A stretch of DNA of 64,000 bases, taken from contig NZ_FMBM01000002.1 of the NCBI RefSeq assembly GCF_900094735.1, positions 1,240,001 to 1,304,000 of the forward strand. The letters run 5' to 3'. Origin of the DNA: Saliniramus fredricksonii. Its GTDB lineage: Bacteria > Pseudomonadota > Alphaproteobacteria > Rhizobiales > Beijerinckiaceae. Both the position numbers and the translations under genes were made by a program. Numbering within the stretch: position 1 is the first letter of the stretch; each line of letters begins with the position of its first letter. Below are positions 18,440 through 27,703 of this stretch, piece by piece. The notes below the pieces were generated by a model. The model was not told the DNA's origin, searched no databases, and saw nothing but the letters and a program-made list of their open reading frames with translations.

Positions 18440-19735
18440 TTACTCCAGGACCGAAAGCGCTTTGGCGAAGAAATCCGGGCCGCCGAAATTGCCGGATTTC
18501 AGGACGAGGCCGAGCGGTACCGCGATGCCGCCGAGCGCATGCGTGGCCGGGACGCCTGGGGCGATTTCCGGGCCGATTAGCAGGGCTTCGATGCCGAGCG
18601 CATCGGCCACGGCGCCGGAGGTCTCGCCGCCGGCAATGACGAGGCGCCGCACGCCGGTTTCCACGAAATATTTCGCGCAGCGCGCGAGCAGCCCCTCGAT
18701 CGCGTGGCCGGCGGCCTCACGACCGAAGCGCTCCTGGACACTCGCCACGACATCCGGCGGCGCGCTCGCGGCGATCAGGACGGGCGCCTCGCCATCCTGC
18801 TGCGCGATCCAGCCGATGATCGCTTTGAAGGTCGCATCGGGTTCGGCGACAATCTGCATCGGATCGAGGCGCATCGTTGCGATGCCGGCTTCCTCGGCGC
18901 GGTCGATCTGATCGAGCGTCGCCACCGAGCAGCTTCCCGAGAGAATCACCCCACGACCACCGATCGCGGGCAGCGTCTCGGATTTGCCCTGGCCGGCGCG
19001 ACCCTGGCGCACGAGCGCCGCAGCGATCCCCGCGCCCAGCCCGGATCCGCCGGTGGAGAAGGGCGTGCGCGCGGCGGCTTCGCCGAGGATTTCCAGATGG
19101 CGGTCGGTCAGCGCATCGGCAATCGCCGCCACCTTGCCCTCACGGGCGAGCGCCGCGCGGGCTTCCGCAACGGCATTGGCGCCTTGCTCGACAGTGGCAT
19201 AGGGGATGAGCCCGATATCGCCTGCGCTCTGGCGGGCGAGGACGCGCACGAGATCAGGGTCATGCATCGGATTGAGCGGGTGGTGGCGCAGCGGGCTCTC
19301 GCTCAGCAGGCGGTCGCCCACGAAGAGATGGCCGAGATAGACCGTGCGCGCCGCACCGGGAAAGGCCGGGCAGACGATCGGCGTATCCGCGCCCGTTGCC
19401 ACGCGCAGGGCGTCGGTGACGGGACCGATATTGCCGGCATCGGTCGAATCGAAGGTCGAGCAGATCTTGAAGAGTACATGACCGCAGCCACTGGCGGAGA
19501 GCCAGTCATGAGCCGCACGCGACCTGGCCACCGCGTCTGCGGCGGGGATCGAGCGGCTCTTGAGCGCGACGACGACGGCCTCGACATCATCCGGCAAGAG
19601 GCCCTCGCGCGGAATGCCGATGGTCTGGATGGTCTTGAGGCCCTGACGTGCGAGCGAATTCGCGAGATCCGTCGCGCCCGTATAATCATCGGCAACGGCG
19701 CCGAGCGCCAGCCCTGCGGATTCATCCTGCGCCAC
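18440..19735 (-). CDS. otnK: Four-carbon acid sugar kinase family protein (OtnK/DUF1537)
   Basis: 431 residues, two-domain DUF1537 kinase. N-domain: GAVADDYTGATDLANSLA, KICSTFDSTDAGNIGPV, VCPAFPGAARTVYLGH and PLRHHPLNPMHDPD. C-domain: LSGSCSVATLDQI and VIAGGETSGAVADALG. The family phosphorylates 3-oxo-tetronate, threonate, erythronate or related C4 acids. Start is GTG 19735 with GGAGG five bases upstream. First gene of the three-gene catabolic operon. No dedicated dehydrogenase, regulator or transporter is adjacent, so the exact sugar acid is open. Confidence 0.88.
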   Translation of the reverse strand: MAQDESAGLALGAVADDYTGATDLANSLARQGLKTIQTIGIPREGLLPDDVEAVVVALKSRSIPAADAVARSRAAHDWLSASGCGHVLFKICSTFDSTDAGNIGPVTDALRVATGADTPIVCPAFPGAARTVYLGHLFVGDRLLSESPLRHHPLNPMHDPDLVRVLARQSAGDIGLIPYATVEQGANAVAEARAALAREGKVAAIADALTDRHLEILGEAAARTPFSTGGSGLGAGIAAALVRQGRAGQGKSETLPAIGGRGVILSGSCSVATLDQIDRAEEAGIATMRLDPMQIVAEPDATFKAIIGWIAQQDGEAPVLIAASAPPDVVASVQERFGREAAGHAIEGLLARCAKYFVETGVRRLVIAGGETSGAVADALGIEALLIGPEIAPGVPATHALGGIAVPLGLVLKSGNFGGPDFFAKALSVLE

Positions 19736-19797
19736 GAGATCCTCCCTGCAATGCCGGCCCTGACCGCAGCCTGTTCTGGTGCAGGACGTTAGCCACG

Positions 19798-19828
19798 AAA
19801 AAGGCCTGCCGCAACGTTACGGCAGGCC
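19798..19828 (-). terminator. Rho-independent terminator of the cytochrome c gene
   Basis: On the minus strand, GGCCTGCCG/CGGCAGGCC (+ positions 19803-19811 and 19820-19828) with an 8-base loop is followed by TTTTTCG. It lies 40 bp past the cytochrome c stop and upstream of the kinase operon on the same strand, so it separates the two transcription units. Confidence 0.85.
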
Positions 19829-19870
19829 GGAATAAGGCAGCACCGCTCTGGGCGCGGATGCACGTACGGA

Positions 19871-20257
19871 TCAGTCCGTCGTGCCGTCCTCGTTGAACTG
19901 CTTCAGATAGGCCGTGAGATCGGCGATCTGTTGGTCGTTGCGCAGGCCGGCGAAGACCATGCGTGTGCCGGGGGTGACTTCGCGCGGGTTGCGGATGTAG
20001 ACGGCGAAGTTCTCTTCGTCCCACACCTTGTCGATATCATCGAAGGCTCTGGAGAAATTATAGCCCTCGATCTCACCGGCGACGCGCCCGAACAGGCCGT
20101 TCAGGTGCGGGCCGACCGTGTGGCGGGCGTTTTCGCCGACCATATGGCAGGCGCGGCACTGGTTGAAGACCCGCTGGCCGGCGGCAGCATCCTGCGCAAC
20201 GGCGGGGCTTGCGAAGGCGATCATCGGCAGTGCAGCGGCGGCGATGAGAAAGCGCAT
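19871..20257 (-). CDS. Periplasmic class I cytochrome c (c2/c550-like)
   Basis: 128 residues. Signal peptide MRFLIAAAALPMIAFASPAVAQ, then CRACH haem attachment site, VGPHLNGLFGR loop, and sixth ligand Met in TPGTRMVFAG. This is the cytochrome c2 type that carries electrons between the bc1 complex and oxidases. Start ATG 20257 has TTGGAG 8 bases upstream; a Met four codons earlier is less likely. Monocistronic, with its own terminator. Confidence 0.93.
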   Translation of the reverse strand: MRFLIAAAALPMIAFASPAVAQDAAAGQRVFNQCRACHMVGENARHTVGPHLNGLFGRVAGEIEGYNFSRAFDDIDKVWDEENFAVYIRNPREVTPGTRMVFAGLRNDQQIADLTAYLKQFNEDGTTD

Positions 20258-20418
20258 GATTTGCTCCAATTGTCTTTTCTAACTCGATTTTTTGCCTCGA
20301 ACGGGTTTCGCCGGGGGCGCGAGCGTTCCTCTGGATCCGATGGCAGGCCGTGCGGACAATGCCGCGCTGCTGCCTTGGTTCGGACGTTTTTCAGAATGTG
20401 CAGTTTCTTTGATATAAA

Positions 20419-22083
20419 TCAAGAGTGCTGCGCGAGCACATCGCGCACCGCTTCGACCATATCAGCCTCCGCCACGGAGAACTGCGCCGGGCGTGCGGCG
20501 CGCCATTCCTCGTTCGTTTCGATCGCGGCGGCAGCCTTTGCGCCCTCGATCAGATCCTTGATCTGCACTTCGCCACGCTCGCGTTCATCCGATCCCTGGA
20601 TGATGACGCAGGGGGCGCCGCGGCGGTCGGCATATTTCATCTGCGCCTTCATGCCCGAGGAGCCGAGATAGAGCTCGGCGCGGATGCCGGCGCGACGCAA
20701 TGCCGCGACGAATTTCTGGTAATCGGCGATGCGTTCGCGCTCCATCACCATCACCACGACGGGCGCGCGCAAGGCGGCCTGCTTGAGAATCGGGCTGTCG
20801 ACGAGTTGCAGCGCCGCGAGCAGCCGCGAGACGCCGATTGAGAAGCCTGTGGCGGGAACCGGCTCGGAACGAAAGCGCCCGACGAGCCCGTCATAACGCC
20901 CGCCGCCGCCCACGGAGCCAAAGCGCACCGGCACGCCGTCCTCATTCGTCACCTGGAAGGTGAGCTCGGCCTCGAAGACGGGGCCGGTGTAATATTCGAG
21001 ACCGCGGACGACAGAGGGGTCGATGACGACCTTGTCGGAGTAGCCCGCTGCGGCAATCAGATCTGCCAGTTCCTCAAGCTCCTCAAGGCCACGTATGAGA
21101 CTTGGCATCGGCTTGAAGATACGGGCGACAGCACCAAGGCGATCAAAACTCTTGCTACGCTCCCTTCTCTTCATGGCATAGTTGAAGGAATCGAAGGCTT
21201 GGCTAACGACATCAGGAAAATTATCCCATTGATCTGATGGGAGGTAATAGGGATTTGGAACCCCAAACCCGTCACCACTAGTTTCGTCAGTCGGAGAATC
21301 GACATCAAGCAGGCGCAGGAATGCATCAATCGCGTCAGTCCCTAATTCAGCACCTGCGGTAAAGTCGCCGCTTTCGTCCTTTCTTCCGCCCCCAAGAAGC
21401 GCTTCCACTCCACGGGCTCCAAGGCGGTCAAATTTATCGATCGCCCTAAGCACAATGAGTCGGCGTGCCGCTTGATCCTCACCGCTCAGTCCAACGGCCT
21501 CCATCACCCCATCGAGAATCTTGCGGTTATTGACCTTGATGACGTATTGCCCGGAAAGGCCGAGCGCCTCCATCGTATCGGCGGCCATCATGCAAATCTC
21601 TGCATCGGCTGCGACCGAAGGCGCGCCGACGGTATCGGCATCGAACTGCATGAATTGCCGGAAGCGGCCCGGGCCGGGCTTCTCGTTACGGAAGACCCAG
21701 CCGGAGCGGTAGGAACGGTAGGGCTTGGGCAACGCGTCGAAATTCTCCGCCACATAGCGCGCGAGCGGCGCCGTCAGGTCATAGCGCAGCGAGAGCCATT
21801 GCTCGTCATCATCCTGGAAGGAGAAGACGCCCTCGTTCGGGCGGTCCTGATCGGGCAGGAACTTGCCGAGCGCATCGGTATATTCGATCAGCGGCGTCTC
21901 GACCGCCTCGAAACCGTAGAGCTCGTAGACCTCGCGGATCTTCTCCAGCATCCGGTGCGACGCTGCGAGATCCTGCGGACCGCGATCGGTGAGGCCGCGC
22001 GGCAGGCGCGCCTTGAGCTTGTCGGATTTCTTCTTGTCGGCCTTGGATTTGCCGGCGGGCTTGTTCTCGTCCGGATTGGACAT
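20419..22083 (-). CDS. hisS: Histidyl-tRNA synthetase
   Basis: 554 residues, class II synthetase with the alphaproteobacterial features. Motif 2 [19 protein letters not shown], histidine motif [17 protein letters not shown], glycine-rich GGGGRYDGL and motif 3 GVSRLLAAL; anticodon domain at the C-terminus (VVVMVME). The N-terminus has a lysine-rich extension of ~25 residues. Odd feature: about residues 205-330 (bases ~21100-21480) are encoded by DNA near 50% G+C with different codon choice and seem to carry a ~50-residue insertion relative to usual homologues. The catalytic core is intact. Confidence 0.97.
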   Translation of the reverse strand: MSNPDENKPAGKSKADKKKSDKLKARLPRGLTDRGPQDLAASHRMLEKIREVYELYGFEAVETPLIEYTDALGKFLPDQDRPNEGVFSFQDDDEQWLSLRYDLTAPLARYVAENFDALPKPYRSYRSGWVFRNEKPGPGRFRQFMQFDADTVGAPSVAADAEICMMAADTMEALGLSGQYVIKVNNRKILDGVMEAVGLSGEDQAARRLIVLRAIDKFDRLGARGVEALLGGGRKDESGDFTAGAELGTDAIDAFLRLLDVDSPTDETSGDGFGVPNPYYLPSDQWDNFPDVVSQAFDSFNYAMKRRERSKSFDRLGAVARIFKPMPSLIRGLEELEELADLIAAAGYSDKVVIDPSVVRGLEYYTGPVFEAELTFQVTNEDGVPVRFGSVGGGGRYDGLVGRFRSEPVPATGFSIGVSRLLAALQLVDSPILKQAALRAPVVVMVMERERIADYQKFVAALRRAGIRAELYLGSSGMKAQMKYADRRGAPCVIIQGSDERERGEVQIKDLIEGAKAAAAIETNEEWRAARPAQFSVAEADMVEAVRDVLAQHS

Positions 22084-22216
22084 TGCGTGTGATTTCCCAA
22101 AGATGCGAGACGGATAGGCGGGTGGTAGCGCGCGAACCCGGCAGCCGCAAGGCGGTTTCGCGTTCGCAATGGATATTGTTCATTGTTTGTTCGGTTTTCT
22201 CGCATAGAATGCCTGC

Positions 22217-23326
22217 ATGAGCGAGATTGCATTCCGATTCGGCGAATTTGCCTTCACCTGGCGCGAGCTGGCGCTCGCCGGTTTCTTCCTCGTGATCCTC
22301 GTCGCCATGCGGCTTGCGCGCCCCGCCCGCGAGCGGCATCTGGCGCAGCACGTGGAGGAGATGGCGCGCGTTCAGGCCGAGATGGCCGGGCGCGTGCAGA
22401 GCTTCACCGACGTGTTCGGCGCCCGCCAGGGCGATTTCGCGCGCATGCTGGCCGAGCGGATCGATCGCGGCACGCATGTCCAGGCGGAGACGCTCGGCCG
22501 GCTGAACGAGCGGCTCGCGGTAATCGACGCGGCGCAGGCCAATCTGACGGAGCTGACCGGGCAGGTGGCGGGGTTGCAGCGGGTGCTCTCCAACAAGCAG
22601 GCGCGCGGAGCTTTCGGGCAGGGGCGGATGGAGGCGATCGTGCGCGATGCGCTGCCTGCGGATGCCTATTCCTTCCAGCCGACGCTTGGCAACGGCACCC
22701 GACCTGATTGCACGATCCGCCTGCCGGGGGACCATCGCCCGCTGGTCGTCGACGCGAAATTTCCGCTTGAGGCGTTCTCCGCCTTCCGCGAGGCGCGCGG
22801 ACCGGAGGCGCGCACGCGTGCGGCGCAGAAGCTGCGCAGCGATATCGGCACGCATATCAAGGACATCGCCCAGAAATATCTGATCGCCGGCGAAACCCAG
22901 GATGTGGCGATGATGTTCGTGCCCGCAGAGTCGCTGCATGCGGATCTGCAGGAGCATTTCGAGGATCTGGTCCAGCGCGCCTATCGCGCCCGGGTGATGA
23001 TCGTCTCGCCCTCGCTGCTGGTTCTCGCCATCCAGGTCATGCAGGGGCTCGCCCGTGATGCGCGGATCCGGGAAGAAGCGCAGGTGATCCAGCGCGAGGT
23101 CGGGCGTCTCGTGGCCGATGTGACGCGGCTCGGCGAGCGGGTCGAGCGGCTCGACCAGCATTTCCGGCAGGCGCAGGAGGATGTCGGGCAGATCCGGATC
23201 TCGTCGGAGAAGATCACGCGGCGGGGTCAGCGCATCGAGAATCTGGAATTTGCCGAGGAGGGCGCCGCGCAGAGCGACATGTTCAACGCGCCGGTCGAAC
23301 TGTCACGGGGTCGCCGTAACGGCTAG
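22217..23326 (+). CDS. rmuC: DNA recombination protein RmuC
   Basis: 369 residues. N-terminal membrane helix (LALAGFFLVILVAMRLA), coiled coil to about residue 125, then the PD-(D/E)XK nuclease-like domain: GNGTRPDCTIRLPG, VVDAKFPLEAF, RSDIGTHIKDIAQKYLI, MFVPAESLHADL and IVSPSLLVLAIQVMQG. RmuC limits inversions and recombination at repeats. Divergent from hisS (130 bp) and convergent with the acetyltransferase gene, whose stop is only 5 bp away. Confidence 0.95.
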   Translation: MSEIAFRFGEFAFTWRELALAGFFLVILVAMRLARPARERHLAQHVEEMARVQAEMAGRVQSFTDVFGARQGDFARMLAERIDRGTHVQAETLGRLNERLAVIDAAQANLTELTGQVAGLQRVLSNKQARGAFGQGRMEAIVRDALPADAYSFQPTLGNGTRPDCTIRLPGDHRPLVVDAKFPLEAFSAFREARGPEARTRAAQKLRSDIGTHIKDIAQKYLIAGETQDVAMMFVPAESLHADLQEHFEDLVQRAYRARVMIVSPSLLVLAIQVMQGLARDARIREEAQVIQREVGRLVADVTRLGERVERLDQHFRQAQEDVGQIRISSEKITRRGQRIENLEFAEEGAAQSDMFNAPVELSRGRRNG

Positions 23327-23331
23327 ACGGA

Positions 23332-23790
23332 TCACACGCTCTTTTCCATATAGATGCGCGCGAAACCCTTCTCCCGGATCAGCCCGGTCTCGCGATAGCC
23401 GAGCCGCGCATAGAGCGCGCGGTTCTCGTGCATTTTCTCATGGGTGTAGAGCGTGATCGCACGGTAACCCGCCTGGCGCGCAGCATCTTCGGCGAAGGCC
23501 ATCAGGGCCCGTCCGTAGCCGCGCCCGCGTGCGCGATCAGCTACGGCGACATTGTCGAGCATGAAGCGCGATTCCTCGGGGATCAGCACGGTGAAACCGG
23601 CCACGCCTTCGTCATCGCACAGGCAATGCACCCGCCCCGCCGCGATCTGCGCGGCGTAATCGTTGAGCATCGGCCCGGGCTTCTTGCCGAGCCGCTCGAT
23701 ATAGGGGCTGTAGGCTGCCTCGACGATCGCGCGGATGGCGGGGAGATCAGCGGGTCCGGCGGCGCGGATGATCGGGGCGCTCTCGCTCAT
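23332..23790 (-). CDS. GNAT family N-acetyltransferase
   Basis: 152 residues. The acetyl-CoA loop is RGRGYGRALMAFAEDAAR with the preceding FMLDNVAV strand and the closing YTHEKMHENRALYARLGYRETG. ATG 23790 is chosen because it overlaps closely (4 bp gap) with the upstream cyclic-nucleotide-domain gene and the longer frame is shadow. Acceptor substrate unknown. Last gene of a minus-strand set with the regulator genes. Confidence 0.9.
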   Translation of the reverse strand: MSESAPIIRAAGPADLPAIRAIVEAAYSPYIERLGKKPGPMLNDYAAQIAAGRVHCLCDDEGVAGFTVLIPEESRFMLDNVAVADRARGRGYGRALMAFAEDAARQAGYRAITLYTHEKMHENRALYARLGYRETGLIREKGFARIYMEKSV

Positions 23791-23794
23791 GAGA

Positions 23795-24238
23795 TCAGCC
23801 AAAGCGTGTGCCGAGCCGCGCAAGCTCCTGGTTGAATGCGCCGAGCTCCTCGGCGAGGGCGGCATGCATGGAGGCCGCCACTTCCGGATATTCCTCCAGC
23901 ACGCGCCGGATCAGGCTGACGGAGAGCCGCAGCACGACGGAAGGCGCCCGCGCGGTCGCGGTGGCCGGGCGATGCCCGCGTATGAACAGAGCCGTCTGGC
24001 CGATCAGATCCCCGCGCTTCGCCACCAGATCGGGCTTGCCGCCGCCGGTATCGAGCCCGATCTCTCCCTCGGTGACGATGTAGCCCGCATCCGAGCGATC
24101 GCCCTTGCGAAACAGCACATCGCCCTGGCGCAGCCGGCGCTTGTCAGCCGCGAAGGCGAGCAGGCGCAGTGCGTCGCGCTCCAGCAGCCCCAGAAGCGGG
24201 GCCTGAGCCAGCATGGCGATGTCGTCGTCGAGCGACAT
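23795..24238 (-). CDS. Cyclic nucleotide-binding domain protein
   Basis: 147 residues made of one cNMP-binding beta-barrel (RQGDVLFRKGDRSDAGYIVTEGEIGL, DLIGQTALFIRG, ATARAPSVVLRLS) plus short helices. It has no helix-turn-helix, so it is not a CRP-type regulator. The phosphate-binding cassette usually reads GExAL; here it is GQTAL, so cyclic nucleotide binding is doubtful. It sits 19 bp downstream of a response regulator gene, an arrangement I recall as conserved in Rhizobiales next to an L,D-transpeptidase. Confidence 0.85.
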   Translation of the reverse strand: MSLDDDIAMLAQAPLLGLLERDALRLLAFAADKRRLRQGDVLFRKGDRSDAGYIVTEGEIGLDTGGGKPDLVAKRGDLIGQTALFIRGHRPATATARAPSVVLRLSVSLIRRVLEEYPEVAASMHAALAEELGAFNQELARLGTRFG

Positions 24239-24257
24239 GGGGTGTCCGATCCGCCCC

Positions 24258-24944
24258 TCAGGGCACCAGCTTGTAACCGCCGCCCTCGGTCACCAGCAGC
24301 GAAGCGGAGGAGGGGTCCGGCTCGATCTTCTGGCGCAGGCGATAGATATGCGTCTCCAGCGTATGCGTGGTGACGTTGGCATTGTAGCCCCAGACTTCCG
24401 CGAGCAGGGTGTCGCGCGGCACGACCTGCTGATCCGCACGGTAGAGAAAGCGCAGGATGGCGGTTTCCTTCTCCGTGAGCTTGAGCTTCGAGCCGCTTTC
24501 GGTGACCAGCAATTTGGCGCCCGGCTTGAAGCTGTAGGGACCGATCTGGAAGACTGCATCCTCGCTCGCCGCATATTGGCGCAGCTGGGCGCGAATGCGG
24601 GCGAGGAGGACGGCGAACTTGAAGGGTTTGGGGACGTAATCATTCGCGCCGGCTTCAAGCCCCAGCACCGTATCCGAATCGGAGCCCTGCGCCGTCAGCA
24701 TGATGATCGGCGAGCGGAAACCGTGCTTGCGCATCAGCTTCACCGCCTCGCGCCCGTCCATGTCCGGCAGGCCGACATCCATGATGGCGAGGTCGATACG
24801 CTCGTTGCGGACCGTGCTCATCGCTGCGCTGGCATTCTCGGCAGTGGCCACGTCGAACTCCTCGTGCAGGGCGAGCTGCTCGGCAAGGGTCTCGCGCAGA
24901 TCCTGATCATCATCCACGACGAGAAGGCGGTGAGCTTTCGACAT
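24258..24944 (-). CDS. OmpR-family response regulator transcription factor
   Basis: 228 residues: receiver domain with VVDDDQD pocket, phospho-acceptor Asp56 (LAIMDVGLPDMDG), LTAQG and YVPKPFK; winged-helix output domain (KLTEKETAILRFLYRA, NVTTHTLETHIYRLRQKIE, TEGGGYKL). No kinase gene is adjacent. Divergent from an L,D-transpeptidase gene, 147 bp apart, which hints that it may regulate envelope functions. This is clearly a different paralogue from the FeuP-like regulator at 8.5 kb. Confidence 0.9.
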   Translation of the reverse strand: MSKAHRLLVVDDDQDLRETLAEQLALHEEFDVATAENASAAMSTVRNERIDLAIMDVGLPDMDGREAVKLMRKHGFRSPIIMLTAQGSDSDTVLGLEAGANDYVPKPFKFAVLLARIRAQLRQYAASEDAVFQIGPYSFKPGAKLLVTESGSKLKLTEKETAILRFLYRADQQVVPRDTLLAEVWGYNANVTTHTLETHIYRLRQKIEPDPSSASLLVTEGGGYKLVP

Positions 24945-25091
24945 CAGACACTATCCTCGACTATATGCGGGAGCGCCCCGCCTGCGACTGACAGATTCGC
25001 CGGGAATCCCGCTCAAGCGCAGAGTAACCCGGGCCGGACTTCCGGCAAGTCCCGCGCGCGGCGCGATCCGCGTCAACCACAGGGAAATGGC

Positions 25092-25700
25092 ATGAAACGG
25101 CGATTTCTGGCAAGAATTCACGTTCTCCCCGCCCCGCATAATGGCAGGTGCGGCTGGCTCACCGCTGGCGGGCGAGTGCTCCCCTGCGCCATCGGCAAGG
25201 GCGGGATGACCCGGCGCAAACGCGAAGGTGACGGCGCCACCCCGATCGGTGACTTTCCCTTGCTCGCTCTGTTTTTCCGCCCCGATCGCCGTCCGCCGCG
25301 CCCGCACACGGGCCTGCCCGCGCGGGCCATTCGCCCGCATGACGGCTGGTGCGATGATCCCGGCGATCCGCGTTACAATCAGTTGATATGCCTGCCGTCG
25401 CGCGCCGGCCATGAGCGGATGTGGCGCGAGGATGGGCTCTATGATCTCGTCGTTGATATCGGCTGGAACCGCATGCCCCGCCCGTTGCGCGGACGCGGGA
25501 GTGCGATCTTCATGCATGCCGCGCGTCCTGGCTTCCCGCCGACGGAGGGCTGCGTCGCCCTCGCCCTTCCCGCGTTGCGGCGCCTTCTGGCGCGGATCGG
25601 GCCGCGCACGCGCCTCGTGATCGGTCGCGACGTCAGGCGACGGCGCGTTCCGCCGGCTCTGCCAGCCAGGCATCGAGGGCTGCGCGGGCCCGGTCGGTGA
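25092..25700 (+). CDS. L,D-transpeptidase (YkuD family)
   Basis: About 202 residues from ATG 25092, preceded by AGGGAAATGGC. The catalytic signature is [16 protein letters not shown], with His and nucleophilic Cys in the YkuD pattern (Thr in place of the usual Ser before the GC). No obvious signal peptide, as in many short rhizobial members. The family makes 3-3 peptidoglycan cross-links or attaches proteins to peptidoglycan. The last ~20 residues are Arg/Pro-rich and overlap the 3' end of convergent trmFO by 68 bp, so this tail may be run-through sequence. Confidence 0.85.
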   Translation: MKRRFLARIHVLPAPHNGRCGWLTAGGRVLPCAIGKGGMTRRKREGDGATPIGDFPLLALFFRPDRRPPRPHTGLPARAIRPHDGWCDDPGDPRYNQLICLPSRAGHERMWREDGLYDLVVDIGWNRMPRPLRGRGSAIFMHAARPGFPPTEGCVALALPALRRLLARIGPRTRLVIGRDVRRRRVPPALPARHRGLRGPGR

Positions 25701-27056
25701 GGGCGTGCTTGCGCGCGATGGCTTTCGCCGATCCGCGCAGGCGTTTGCCGTTCTCGCCCATGGGCGCTTTCTCGAGCGGCGGGAACAGGCCGAAATTGAT
25801 GTTCATCGGCTGGAAGGAGCGCGGCCCCTCGTCGATGCTCTCGATATGGCCGCCGGTGATGTGGTTGGCGAGCGCGCCGAGCGCTGTCTCGGCCGGCATC
25901 GGGCGCAGCGGCTGGCCCAGCCGTTCGGCGGCGCAGAAGCGCCCGGTCAGCAGGCCGATCGCGGCGCTCTCGACATAGCCCTCGCAGCCGGTGATCTGAC
26001 CGGCGAAGCGCAGCCGCGGCATGGCTTCGAGCCGCAGGGTCGCGTCGAGGAGGCGCGGCGAGTTGAGATAGGTGTTGCGGTGGATGCCGCCGAGACGGGC
26101 GAATTCCGCATTCTCGAGGCCGGGAATCATGCGCAGGATCGCGGCCTGCGCCCCGTATTTCAGCTTCGTCTGGAAGCCAACCATGTTGTAGAGCGTGCCC
26201 AGCGCATTGTCCTGGCGCAGCTGCACCACGGCGTATGGCTTGACCTCCGGATCATGCGGGTTGGTCAGGCCGACGGGTTTCATCGGCCCGTGCCGCAGCG
26301 TCTCGCGCCCGCGCTCGGCCATGACCTCGATGGGCAGGCAGCCGTCGAAATAGGGGGTGTTGGCCTCCCATTCCTTGAATTCGGTCTTGTCGCCGTCCAG
26401 AAGCGCGTCGATGAAGGCCTCGTACTGCTCCCGGTCGAGGGGCAGTTGATGTAATCGGCGCCGGTGCCGCCCGGGCCCGGCTTGTCGTAGCGGCTCTGGT
26501 ACCAGGCCTTCGACATGTCGATCGATTCACGATGCACGATCGGCGCGATGGCGTCGAAGAAGGCCAGCGCGGTTTCACCGGTGATCTCGCGGATCGCGTC
26601 CGCCAGAGCCGGGGAGGTGAGGGGGCCGGTGGCGATGATCACCTTGTCCCAATCCTCCGGTGGCAGGCCGGCGATCTCACCACGATCAATGGTGATCAGC
26701 GGATGGGCCTCCAGCGCCTGCGTCACCGCATCCGAGAATCCGTCGCGATCAACGGCGAGCGCTCCGCCGGCGGGAACCTGATGGGCGTCGCCCATGCGCA
26801 TGATCAGCGAATCGAGCCGGCGCATCTCCTGATGCAGGAGGCCCACCGCATTGCTCTGCGCATCGTCCGAGCGGAACGAATTCGAGCAGACGAGCTCGGC
26901 GAGTCCGTGCGTCTTGTGGGCATCGGTCATGCGCTGCGGGCGCATTTCGTGCACAATCACCGGCACGCCAGCCTGGGCGATCTGCCACGCGGCTTCCGAG
27001 CCGGCCAGGCCGCCGCCGATGACGTGGACGGGAGCGATATCGCTTTGACGGGTCAT
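25633..27056 (-). pseudogene. trmFO: trmFO, tRNA (uracil-54-C5)-methyltransferase, split by a frameshift
   Basis: The folate- and FAD-dependent enzyme makes ribothymidine at tRNA position 54. The N-terminal part (from ATG 27056) has the FAD motif [30 protein letters not shown] and reads well to [10 protein letters not shown]. There the frame breaks, and the rest continues in another frame with [14 protein letters not shown]..., MKPVGLTNP and [13 protein letters not shown] to the normal C-terminus. One base is missing in a run of four Gs at 26439-26442 (five expected). Both halves are otherwise conserved, so a sequencing error is the likeliest cause. Confidence 0.9.
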
Positions 27057-27258
27057 GATCTGCCTCGCAGGCCCAGTTTCAAAAGGCGTCTCTCAGATGC
27101 GGAGTTAGCAGCAGCTCCTTCATGCGGCAAGGGCAGGCGGATTTCCGGACGGCGAATATCGTCGCGTTTGATGACGCGTCATGGTTGCCAGCGCCCGCAA
27201 TGTCCAGCACACTGCCCATAACGCGCACATCACGATGCACGCAACGAGGGAGGGTGCC

Positions 27259-27690
27259 ATGACGGTTCGGCAGGTTCTTTCCACCAAGGGGACGCAGGTC
27301 GTCACGATTGCGCCGCAGGAGACGCTGTCGCAAGCGGCGGCGCTGCTTGCCGGGAAAAGGATCGGCGCCGTCGTCGTCAGTGATGACGGTCGCGCGGTTG
27401 CCGGTATCCTGTCCGAGCGCGATATCATCCGCGCGCTGTCGCAGGACGGGGCGGCAGCGCTGGATGCGCCGGTTTCGAAATTCATGACACGCGATGTCGT
27501 CACCTGCGGCATCAATGCGGATGCCGATCATCTGATGCGCTTGATGACGGATGGCAAATTTCGCCACGTTCCGGTGGTCGAAGACGGCGCATTGGCCGGG
27601 ATCATCTCGATCGGCGACGTCGTCAACCGCAGGCTCGCCGATATCGAGGCCGAACAGCAGGCCTTGAAGGATTACATAGCGGCCGGCTGA
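27259..27690 (+). CDS. Tandem CBS domain protein
   Basis: 143 residues consisting of two CBS modules (about 5-60 and 70-130): KRIGAVVVSDDGRAVAGILSERDIIRAL and KFRHVPVVEDGALAGIISIGDVVNRRL. Such free-standing pairs bind adenine nucleotides (AMP, ATP, SAM) and modulate partner proteins. ATG 27259 follows GAGGGAGGG. The protein ends with a helix (EAEQQALKDYIAAG), as in the alphaproteobacterial family. No partner is evident from the neighbours. Confidence 0.93.
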   Translation: MTVRQVLSTKGTQVVTIAPQETLSQAAALLAGKRIGAVVVSDDGRAVAGILSERDIIRALSQDGAAALDAPVSKFMTRDVVTCGINADADHLMRLMTDGKFRHVPVVEDGALAGIISIGDVVNRRLADIEAEQQALKDYIAAG

Positions 27691-27703
27691 CATTGGCGCC
27701 TGA

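Noticed and set aside
17017-18639. 540-codon plus-strand frame opposite the aldehyde dehydrogenase
   Set aside because: Shadow of the dehydrogenase and kinase genes; composition rich in Arg, Gly and Asp and no family features.
24213-25091. Plus-strand frame open upstream of the L,D-transpeptidase
   Set aside because: It runs antisense through the response regulator gene; the transpeptidase begins at ATG 25092 where the family sequence starts.
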